A stretch of DNA of 64,000 nt. It comes from Nothopassalora personata (Eukaryota; Ascomycota; Dothideomycetes; Mycosphaerellales; Mycosphaerellaceae). The stretch spans positions 620,001 to 684,000 of the forward strand of contig CM066287.1 of NCBI GenBank assembly GCA_033816765.1, written 5' to 3'. Shown here piece after piece: positions 58,101 to 64,000 of the stretch. Every line of letters begins with the position of its first letter. Position 1 is the first letter of the stretch. The translations under genes were made by a program, and so were the position numbers. The notes below the pieces were generated by a model that worked only from the letters and a program-made list of their open reading frames with translations, ran no database searches and was not told where the DNA came from.

Positions 58101-59810
58101 TCCTGGGGCGTTGCATAGGCCGAATGGCATGACTAGACATTCGAACTGCCCATAGCGGGTAGTGAACGCTGTCATCCACTCATGCCCCTTTGCGATGCGG
58201 ATGCGGTTGAATGCTGCAATCACATCTAGCTTCGTAAACCACTTCTTTCCTGCGATGCGGTTCAAGGTGTCCTGCATCAGGGGAATAGGGTATCTTGACT
58301 TGATGGTAAGTGCATTGAGGGCTCTGTAATCAACGCATACTCTCAACCCACCTCCTGGCTTCTTGACGATAAGGCACGGAGATGCAGCATCGGCGCGGCC
58401 TTCATTCTTGCGGATCTTGCCTTGGGCGATCTGTTCGTCAGTCCAGTGCTTGATGATCTCGTCTTCTTGCTTAGACATGCGGTATGGTCGCTTGAAGGGT
58501 GGCACGGCATCGGGTTTCAGCTTGATCTCATGGTCAATCCCAGGCCGGTGTGGCGGAAGCTCTTCTGAAGCCTTCTTCGAGAAGCAATCAGCGAACTCGT
58601 GGTATGTTGGCATAAGGTGGTCCTTTGGATCGATCTCTTGGTCGTTGACTTTCATGAACTTGTCCACGTCTGCTTGTGCGTGCATCTTGCAGGAACGGAG
58701 TGTTGGGGCTACACGTTCTGATGCTGGTATGAATGCAGCGGCACGCGCGTTCAGCCTTGAGATCGTCTTTTCGTCTGACAGCATCTTACAGTTGCCTCCA
58801 GCAACTGTCTTCATGTTGTGCGCCGTCATGGCGCAAGCGGCAAGCGAGTCGCCCGCTCGCTGCTGCTCCACCTTGGGGTCATAGACATACATCAGGTGAA
58901 CTTGCGCGCCCTTTTGCTTGGCGAGGCGCACGAAGTAGTCTGCATTGACTTCTTTGATGTCGATGTTCTTCTTAGGCTCTTCTGCTTGTTGAGCTGCGGC
59001 TTCGGCAGCTGCTGCTACTGCTGCTGCCACAGCGGCCTTTGCTTCCTTTGCTTCGAGTCTCTTAGCAGCCCGGCGAACTTTTCCAGGGCCGCGCGTTGTC
59101 ATGCGCTTGATGGTGTCTTCGCCGTCAGCCGGCAGTGGCAGACGGGCGTGCTGCCAAGTGACATCTCCTTCGTCATCTTCTTCCACGGTTGCCGAGCGGT
59201 ACTTGCTAGGAAGCTCCTCGTGGGTCTGGAACGTAAGGACTGGGTTCTGGTCTTGATCATTAACTGACTGCACCCACGTCGCTTCCTTTCCGGACAGGCA
59301 GTTGTCCTTGCAGTGTTGAGAATCGAGCGTCATAGTGCCGGACTCATAATGCAGGCCTGGTTGATGCTTGTCGTGCCATGGTCTCCCCAAGACGATGTCG
59401 TATTCGAGGTTGGTGAGCCAGGCATTGATCACTTCGGAGTGCCCGTTGATCTCCAGGGTGAGCTCCGTACGGTATTCGATCATTTCCTTTGCAGTGGACA
59501 TGTCGGCGAGGCCCAGTGCCAATGGGCTGTCCAGCTTCGAGAGTGGCAGGTCATTCTTTCGCGCATATACGATGTCAACGTAGTTTGAATTGGCTCCGTC
59601 ATCAAGGAATGAGAATGCATATTTTCCATTCGCTGTGCAAGGCACCACTAGGTGTGATCCTATTACAGGGTTGTGCTCTATGTGCACCATTCGTAAGGAA
59701 TGGGATGATATTCTGAGATCACCTTCCCCAATCCCTTCTGACTTCGGCCTTGACGTTGACGTGTTCGTATCCAGTCCACTGGTTGTTGCGCTCAACGAGT
59801 GGACTAGGCT
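55026..59810 (-). CDS. pol: Gypsy-2 pol: protease, RT, RNase H, integrase, chromodomain
   Basis: The frame is -1 to gag. It has no ATG near its start (the first candidate, at 59795, is TTG), which supports entry by frameshift at 59810-59816. Counting from 59795: retropepsin with LDDGANSNYVD (about 64-74, again DDGA), Ala-rich linker about 245-275, RT with YLDDILIFS (about 584-592), RNase H, integrase HHCC and DDE core (DFVVELP near 1072, VTDRGPQW near 1137), chromodomain about 1382-1455 (KYCVKWVGDNELTWEP). Integrase inserts the cDNA; the chromodomain probably guides it to chromatin with certain marks. The frame passes the polypurine tract and 115 bases of the 3' LTR. No inactivating change seen. 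Confidence 0.94.
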   Translation of the reverse strand, partial: SLVHSLSATTSGLDTNTSTSRPKSEGIGEGDLRISSHSLRMVHIEHNPVIGSHLVVPCTANGKYAFSFLDDGANSNYVDIVYARKNDLPLSKLDSPLALGLADMSTAKEMIEYRTELTLEINGHSEVINAWLTNLEYDIVLGRPWHDKHQPGLHYESGTMTLDSQHCKDNCLSGKEATWVQSVNDQDQNPVLTFQTHEELPSKYRSATVEEDDEGDVTWQHARLPLPADGEDTIKRMTTRGPGKVRRAAKRLEAKEAKAAVAAAVAAAAEAAAQQAEEPKKNIDIKEVNADYFVRLAKQKGAQVHLMYVYDPKVEQQRAGDSLAACAMTAHNMKTVAGGNCKMLSDEKTISRLNARAAAFIPASERVAPTLRSCKMHAQADVDKFMKVNDQEIDPKDHLMPTYHEFADCFSKKASEELPPHRPGIDHEIKLKPDAVPPFKRPYRMSKQEDEIIKHWTDEQIAQGKIRKNEGRADAASPCLIVKKPGGGLRVCVDYRALNALTIKSRYPIPLMQDTLNRIAGKKWFTKLDVIAAFNRIRIAKGHEWMTAFTTRYGQFECLVMPFGLCNAPGTFQAYVNDTLREFLDDFASAYLDDILIFSDTLEEHIGHVKKVLGRCRDAGLQLDIKKCEFHTQSTKYLGLIIGKDGISMCPEKVRAVQEWETPRNVTDVLAFNGFAGFYRRFIKNYSKITLPLTRLTKKDVPWQWTAECQAAFDGLKKAFTDAEGEILAVFQHGLETVLETDASDFVTAAVLSQRHNGILRPVAYLSKKMSPQECNYDIYDKELLAIVKAFEEWRPELAAGDIDDKDCVGSDCENFLADPSGKPVLVYSDHKNLEYFMTTKELNRRQARWAEFLSQFHFKIIYRPGVQGGKPDSLTRRSQDAIRKDEDDPRHTQQHRVLLGPELFMPNLLASRILQLAASEATGVVDEDLQRDIRSLYEQQEPQEALQQLAAGDKVKMLHRHKIDPKHAMAVDGMIYVKNREGGYSLYVPEPAEDDEGNTVYARIVKAFHDAPAAGHPGKTKTNTLLKRHYIWPGMTRFIREFCKGCTTCTNVNPVQDAEHGLLAPLPVPLDTWDDIAMDFVVELPEARCTADGQKYKNVLTVTDRLSKERHLIPVLNMSAEYIAFIYLKYVFSRHGLPKSIVTDRGPQWLSAFWKRLCQLLGIKRKLSTGYHPQTDGQSEITNKAMEKYLRTYTNYAQDDWPDWLPLAEFTANDHVSESAGFSPFMATLGKNPRYSDAEVMLPLELMPHKQRLDAQSATAFGARMNELRQALRDAMQMAQDTQAEYANRRRTIAPAYKLGDMVHISTKNWHTTRPSKKLDYKYAGPYPIKEVLPHDTYRVALPDSLSNLYDGFHANYLRPGYDPVTGQVVPPPPPIEVEDEDGSHQEWHVEKVVDSHRSLPPGRAPAGGKVPIYKYCVKWVGDNELTWEPAETMIATAAASVADFHHNHPTAPRPAGFTPPLGWIANEEAPSDDAGTLSAAMITSNPVTAGGPRELIAQVPVALLAEDNGSYEDDDPPGMAPTKVTDDCDRSDKRNGHQTSLDTVHRSDRFEGGGGVTAHGRTASERGELRDRARADPRASACILTSRASRTS

Positions 59811-59816
59811 TTTTCC
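59773..59816 (-). promoter_or_regulatory. Probable -1 frameshift signal, Gypsy-2 gag-pol
   Basis: The minus strand reads GGAAAAA (59816-59810), then GCC and the gag stop TAG (59806-59804). A perfect 8-bp stem, 59805-59798 with 59780-59773, encloses a 17-base loop. The heptamer in gag phase is G GAA AAA, a weaker version of the canonical form, but place, spacing and stem match Gypsy-1. Confidence 0.65.
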
Positions 59817-62026
59817 GACTGGGTAGTCGGGCGCGGTGGCATCTGGTAGTTCCAGAGCTCACACTCCTTGTCGGTCAGCTGGTGACCTGGCTTGCGGCAC
59901 TTCTTGCACAGTCTCTCCTTCATGCAACGCTCAGTCTCAGCGTCGTCAAGAAGAGTGAGGTGCTTGAACTCAGCTGGGCGAGAGTCCCATGGCAGGCGGT
60001 CCACCTTGCGGCGATTCTTTGAGCCGCCTCCGCCAGATCCGGCTGGAGTGGTGCCGTTGGGCTTGTCGTCCTTCTTGTCGTCCTTCTTGTCGTCCTTCTT
60101 GTCGTCCTTCTTGTCGTCCTTCTTGTCGTCCTTCTTGGCCGTAGACTTCTTCTTCGGGTGAAGAGTCTCGGCGACCTTGAAATCCTCCTCAGCCTTGAAC
60201 AGGGCATCGACTGCTTCGCTGAGGGTCTTAGGGTTTGCTTGCTGATAGCGGATCAGATAGCGGTAGTTGAGCTTGCGCATGAGGTTGTCCATAGCGTCTT
60301 CTCCGGTCATGCGCATCAAGTTGGCATAACGGCGCCACTCGCGGTAGAGTTCGGCGAAGGAGTCCTTGGAGTTGTCCTCTGGCTGCTTCAACACAGCCAT
60401 GTTGTCGCGAGCGCGGCCGACGGGGTTGCGATCGCCGTACCACTCGATGAGGGACTTCATCATCTTGTTGACTGATGAATACGGGCGCTCGCTTCCGCTC
60501 ATGATGCCTGCGATGGATGGGACCTTCGGGTTGAGCAGCGCCCAAGCGCCTCCGTCGGTGTAATCCAGTATGAACTTGAGCACGGCATCCTTGTCACGGA
60601 ACGTGGTGGCGGCGAGCTTGGTCTCCAGTGCGCTGAGCCACTTCTCAAGCGATGGTCCCTTCAGGTCGCCTTCCTTGCTGAGGTCGCCTTGAAACTTATG
60701 CTTGGGGCCTTCGACACTTCGGTCCGTCTTCCAAGGACGATCGAGTGACTCGTCGATGTCCAGGATGTTGTTGAAGCTGATCTTGGTGACCTTCTTGGTC
60801 TTCTTGGACTTGCGGCGGCGAGCGCGGCGGTCATCGTCTGAGGACTCGTCGCTGCTACTGCTGCTGCTGCTGTCACTGCTATCCGGATCGTATCTCGGCT
60901 TCCTGCTCTTGCGCTGCTTGCCAGCCCTGTCCTTCTTGCTAACCTCTTCACCTGACTCATCGGATGAGTCTCCGCCGCTGGACTGCTTGCCAGTCCTGCC
61001 TTGGTCCTTCGGCGGTGATGGCTCTCTTCCAGCACGTCGACGAGAGATGGAACGTGAGAGCGAGGAGCGACGATCCTTGCCTCGTGCTTCGGTGCGCCCA
61101 CGCTGCTCGGCTGCTTCGAGCTCCTTAGCATGCGCGTTGCGAAGGGCTTGGATGTCGCGCTCGTGATCGGCAACGGCTTCTTCGTAGTTGTCCACTTCAC
61201 GCTCCAGCTCTCCAATGCGAGCCTCTCGCTCCTTGACCCAGACCATTGCTTGCTTGGCATGCTCGTACGCTTTCTGGGAGTCAGTTGGAATGGGCAGGGC
61301 CTTAAGTGCATCGAGTTCGATCTTGACGGTGTCCAGGTCCTTGATAACTGTGTCGCGCTCAGCGCTGGCGGTGTCACGATCGGCGGTGACTTTAGCCAGG
61401 TGGTCGCGCAGGTCCTTTTGCTGGGCATCGGAGGCCTTCAGTAACTTGTCCAAGTCCGACACCTGCTTCCTCGCATCCCCGAGATCCTTTTGAACCTTGT
61501 CGAGTTCCTTCTGAACTTTGTCTCCATATTCTTGGCTCTGGTGACAGCTCGTGTACAACATCTCTGCAAGCTTCGAGACGTTGCGGTATTCCTGTTCGCC
61601 GCGGCGGAGGATGAAGTGGATGGCGGGAGGTGCGGAAACGTCGCTGCCGTACAGCTTCTCGAACTTCTCGATATCGAGTTGAGTGAGGGACTTGAGTGTC
61701 GCTCGATAGGTCTTCGCGACTTGTTGTGCTTCCTCGGCTCCCTCTTCTGCTTCGTCCGTCGCTGCATCGTCCATGTAGTCCACGGCTACCATAGCCTCCT
61801 TGCCTTCTTCCTCGATGATCTCGTCGTCGTGTAGGAAATCGCTGATGTTGAGGTATGGCTGTGGATCAGTGACGGGCTTGCCTAGTTCAATCATCTTCTG
61901 ATACTGGCGGTCTTGTTCTTGCTCTTGCGTCGCATCGCGACCTTGAGTCTGTGTGTTGAGCACCGACTCGCGTTGCACCACTGGTCGCATTGCCAGCAGC
62001 GACTGGCGTCCATTCTGACGCACCAT
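59804..62026 (-). CDS. gag: Gypsy-2 gag
   Basis: 740 codons from ATG at 62026 (MVRQNGRQSLLAM); the frame is open to 62161 but has no earlier ATG. The N-terminal half is acidic and helical, with long coiled coil at about 180-340 (for example ELDKVQKDLGDARKQVSD). An Arg/Ser-rich linker (about 350-450) precedes the gag core (about 490-660). Then come a run of KKDD repeats and a zinc knuckle CKKCRKPGHQLTDKEC, spaced C-x2-C-x4-H-x6-C. It is the structural particle protein, similar in plan to Gypsy-1 gag. Confidence 0.91.
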   Translation of the reverse strand: MVRQNGRQSLLAMRPVVQRESVLNTQTQGRDATQEQEQDRQYQKMIELGKPVTDPQPYLNISDFLHDDEIIEEEGKEAMVAVDYMDDAATDEAEEGAEEAQQVAKTYRATLKSLTQLDIEKFEKLYGSDVSAPPAIHFILRRGEQEYRNVSKLAEMLYTSCHQSQEYGDKVQKELDKVQKDLGDARKQVSDLDKLLKASDAQQKDLRDHLAKVTADRDTASAERDTVIKDLDTVKIELDALKALPIPTDSQKAYEHAKQAMVWVKEREARIGELEREVDNYEEAVADHERDIQALRNAHAKELEAAEQRGRTEARGKDRRSSLSRSISRRRAGREPSPPKDQGRTGKQSSGGDSSDESGEEVSKKDRAGKQRKSRKPRYDPDSSDSSSSSSSDESSDDDRRARRRKSKKTKKVTKISFNNILDIDESLDRPWKTDRSVEGPKHKFQGDLSKEGDLKGPSLEKWLSALETKLAATTFRDKDAVLKFILDYTDGGAWALLNPKVPSIAGIMSGSERPYSSVNKMMKSLIEWYGDRNPVGRARDNMAVLKQPEDNSKDSFAELYREWRRYANLMRMTGEDAMDNLMRKLNYRYLIRYQQANPKTLSEAVDALFKAEEDFKVAETLHPKKKSTAKKDDKKDDKKDDKKDDKKDDKKDDKPNGTTPAGSGGGGSKNRRKVDRLPWDSRPAEFKHLTLLDDAETERCMKERLCKKCRKPGHQLTDKECELWNYQMPPRPTTQSEKA
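60060..60140 (-). repeat. 12-bp tandem repeat in Gypsy-2 gag
   Basis: About six copies of GTCGTCCTTCTT (plus strand), coding for Asp-Asp-Lys-Lys repeats just before the zinc knuckle part of gag. The copies look exact, so the run is young or kept uniform by slippage. Confidence 0.9.
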
Positions 62027-62244
62027 CTCGTTACTTTGGGCGCGATGGGGTGTCGCGCTTGTTGACTTGGGGTGTTGACTTAACTTGGGCACGTCTTCTC
62101 TGCGTGCGTTTGTTGACTTAACTTGAGTGCGTTTGTCGTCGCACTTTTCTTGGAGTCGCACTCGGCCTGTGGACTCAACGCGCTTGTCGCGTTACTTGAT
62201 CTGCCCTTCGCAGATCCTTCGCAGCTTGTCTGCGGAAAAGAACG

Positions 62245-62253
62245 GTCTAACAA
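62245..62253 (-). promoter_or_regulatory. Self-complementary primer site of Gypsy-2
   Basis: Minus strand TTGTTAGAC, two bases from the 5' LTR edge, is the complement of GTCTAACAA within the LTR (62294-62286). Same geometry as in Gypsy-1. Confidence 0.72.
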
Positions 62254-62255
62254 AG

Positions 62256-62416
62256 TGTAAGGGCACCTGCTTAGGTAGTACGAAGTTGTTAGACAAGCTA
62301 TCTAAGAGGTGCGCGAGGCGCGAGAAGTTAATATACAAGCCGAGGCACGCGGGTCGGCCCGGGCCCGGTCACGTAACTCGCCACGTTCACTCGCTGTGCG
62401 GCCATGGGCCGTCACA
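62256..62416 (-). repeat. 5' LTR of Gypsy-2
   Basis: 161 bases identical to the 3' LTR. A TATATTAA box about 40 bases before the predicted RNA start (minus strand) and the words CTCTTAGATAGCT just before it suggest the core promoter. Confidence 0.93.
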
Positions 62417-62421
62417 CGGAT

Positions 62422-62526
62422 GCTCTAGACTAGTAGTACGAGGTCTACGCCTAGCTAGGCGAGTAGATCTTAGAGGTAAGTACTACGCCTCGCTAGCGCT
62501 CCCTACGCTCGCCGTGTACGGCGTAC
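62422..62526 (+). repeat. End of inverted arm F (right), beyond Gypsy-2
   Basis: The first 80 or so bases continue the match to the left arm (49230-49310, reverse strand), for example around CCTAGCTAGGCGAGTAGATCTTAG. This shows that Gypsy-2 landed inside the arm. Confidence 0.65.
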
Positions 62527-62531
62527 TATCG

Positions 62532-62857
62532 TGTTACGGATCAGTTCTACGAGGTAGAAGGAATCCAGCACCGGAGAACCAATGACGGTGTGGGCCCGTG
62601 GGGGACACGTCAGAGGTCACGTGAGTCCGGACGACCAGACGACCGGACGACCGGTCGACCTGGTCGAACGGTCGAACACGACGCCAAGACATGGCACTAT
62701 ATAGACGACGCTCCTTAGCGAGTAGATAGGAGCTTCGTGCTCAACTCATTTTAAGTATACACCATATACTGTTTGGAACCACTACCTTCATAACTGATTG
62801 AGACATCCCTGCAAAGATCCAAGCCCGAGTTGTGATAACGTACAGCAGTTCCTAACA
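62532..62857. repeat. Unmutated solo LTR
   Basis: 326 bases from TGTTACGGATCAG to TCCTAACA, with target duplication TATCG at 62527-62531 and 62858-62862. CA and TG content is normal. At 62627-62675 there is a run of GACCGGAC/GGTCGAAC-type short repeats. No internal region is present, so it is the product of LTR-LTR recombination. Style (TGTTA...TAACA) suits a fungal Copia or Gypsy LTR; family not determined. Confidence 0.85.
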
Positions 62858-62862
62858 TATCG

Positions 62863-63914
62863 CTCCCTATATAAATCGGCTAACCTCCTCCTAGGCTAAG
62901 AGGCAGTTTAGTGCCTATAAGAATAAGCGTATAGGTGATACCTACGTACGCTTCGCCGGCGCCTCTACTACTACTACTACCCCCTCCTCCGCCGCCGCTA
63001 CTACGTCCGTAGTTCTATAGTAAGAGTAGAATAGGGCCCTTAATAGGCTCTTCGAGCTCGGCCGTACGGTAAGTAACATACGTGTCGTATACGTATCCTA
63101 TACTAACCGTAGTTATAGTTCCTATAGGCTAGAAACATTAATACTACTACGGCCGATAGGGCCTTCTTAATACTAGCCCTACGGGCCGAGTATAATAAGG
63201 AGGATAATAAGGATAATAATAACGAGTAATCGCGCGCTCCGCGTATATTAGCCGCCTACTACGCGCATATCTTCTATCTACGTAGCGCCGTAGCGCGCCC
63301 TATAAAAGTTTATTTTTAAAATAAATACTCTTCTCTCTACTCTTCTCTCTCCTTACCTCCCTCTCTAATGTTATTACTATCGGGGGTGTTCGCTTAACTA
63401 AGTAAGCGAGCCTTTTAGTCCGATAGAACATACTATAGGTTAGTATCTTATATACTAGTTATAGCTAAGTTTACTATCGGGGGTAGAGGTCCTTATATCT
63501 AGCTACCGGAGGGTTAAGGCCTAAATACATAACCTATGCTCTTGTTTTAGCGCCTTACACGGCCTTCGTAGGCACCTTATATTCGACTACTATACGCGTA
63601 GCCTTCGCGGATCCTTCCGCCGGCTTATACCGTCTTTACTAACGCCTTATATTCGGCTACTATACGCGTAGCATTCGTAAGTCCTTATGCTAGCTCCTAG
63701 CTATTATATGTTACGGTTCTAATCTAGGGCTAAAGGAAGCTAACCAATTAGACCTCTACAATTGGTGGGCGCTTCCGCCCGAGAAGTGCTCTCTCGCCCG
63801 CAGGAATGAAACTAAGGAACCGAGAGAGCAACTGAAGTGATCTCCTTAACCTCGTTAATCTCGGTAATCTCGAGAGAACATAGAGAGTATAGAGAGCACG
63901 GAGAGTAACGCTCT
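62863..63914. other. RIP-degraded repeat, family not recognised
   Basis: CA/TG-poor sequence with a TATTCGRCTACTATACGCG unit repeated about 80 bases apart at 63575-63605 and 63650-63680, an A/T-rich block at 63300-63345, and a short stretch of normal composition at about 63760-63860. No frame could be followed. Confidence 0.45.
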
Positions 63915-64000
63915 ATCTCCTTTATATTTAGGAACGCTAAGAAACACTTATGGTTCTAATGCGTTCAACTTATGTTACTATCTTACTAATTGGAATACAA
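63915..64000 (-). repeat. Partial LTR of family D at the window edge
   Basis: Matches 34865-34950 (CTCCTTTATATTTAGGAACG and on), same orientation. It continues outside the window. Confidence 0.65.

Larger units (their letters stand above)
54980..62416 (-). mobile_element. Gypsy-2: complete chromovirus-type Ty3/Gypsy element
   Basis: 7437 bases. Two 161-base LTRs (54980-55140 and 62256-62416) look identical. Target duplication CGGAT at 54975-54979 and 62417-62421. Gag and pol are intact on the minus strand. Polypurine tract TTTTGAAGGGGGGGTGG next to the 3' LTR (55141-55157). It is a relative of Gypsy-1 with the same layout, frameshift position and primer arrangement, but clearly different in sequence. 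Confidence 0.95.

Noticed and set aside
55010..62585. Plus-strand frames opposite Gypsy-2, including 62127-62585 (152 codons)
   Set aside because: They are shadows of gag and pol or cross the LTR by chance; part of each repeats in both LTRs.
14710..64000. Repeated blocks that could be taken for a CRISPR array
   Set aside because: The repeats are LTRs, inverted arms or tandem units without regular spacers, in a eukaryotic sequence.

Overview
This window reads as chromosomal DNA of a filamentous ascomycete (Pezizomycotina; probably Dothideomycetes, which is an inference from gene content and element style). The evidence is short 46-117 nt introns with GT..AG ends and CTRAY-like branch points, a nine-exon beta-tubulin gene, a nudC gene, fungal MFS transporters, and repeats degraded in the manner of repeat-induced point mutation (RIP).

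Layout. (1) 1-13071 is an ordinary gene island of eight genes: a PAP2 lipid phosphatase, a TIM-barrel Tm-1-type protein, its divergent UPF0261 partner, an NmrA-like Rossmann protein, an EthD-domain protein, nudC, a sugar-porter MFS transporter and a divergent beta-tubulin. All splice structures given here were worked out by hand and close in frame. (2) 13072-50321 is a nest of LTR retrotransposons. A Copia fragment (E) is followed by a large Gypsy-like element C (LTRs 14564-14929 and 47646-48012). C is split by Gypsy element A (25639-47312, target duplication ATTCG). A is split by element B (29794-36964, duplication AGTAC) and by a complete, undamaged chromovirus, Gypsy-1 (38367-45905, duplication GGCGT). 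(3) 50322-53137 is a small unmutated island with one 14-TM MFS exporter gene. It lies between two inverted arms of a degraded repeat about 1.1 kb long. (4) 53138-64000 is again repeat: a Copia LTR, the right inverted arm (carrying a 529-bp TIR element with TA duplication, and a second complete chromovirus, Gypsy-2, 54980-62416, duplication CGGAT), an unmutated solo LTR (62532-62857, duplication TATCG) and more degraded sequence running off the window.

The degraded parts are almost empty of CpA and TpG but keep CpG. Their reading frames are broken almost only by TAG and TAA, as expected of RIP run close to completion. Gypsy-1 and Gypsy-2 have pairs of LTRs that look identical, full gag and pol frames and normal CpA content, so they arrived after RIP acted there or escaped it.

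The strongest observations concern how Gypsy-1 and Gypsy-2 work. Each has gag and pol in a -1 relation with a slippery site, a spacer and a stem-loop over the gag stop (a canonical GGGAAAC heptamer in Gypsy-1). Each has a primer site complementary to its own LTR, which indicates Tf1/sushi-type self-priming. In each, pol reads through the polypurine tract into the 3' LTR. The most novel candidate is element C: about 11.8 kb without its insert, with a 26-bp palindrome in its LTRs and near each boundary between coding blocks, and a third long degraded reading frame of unknown function after pol.
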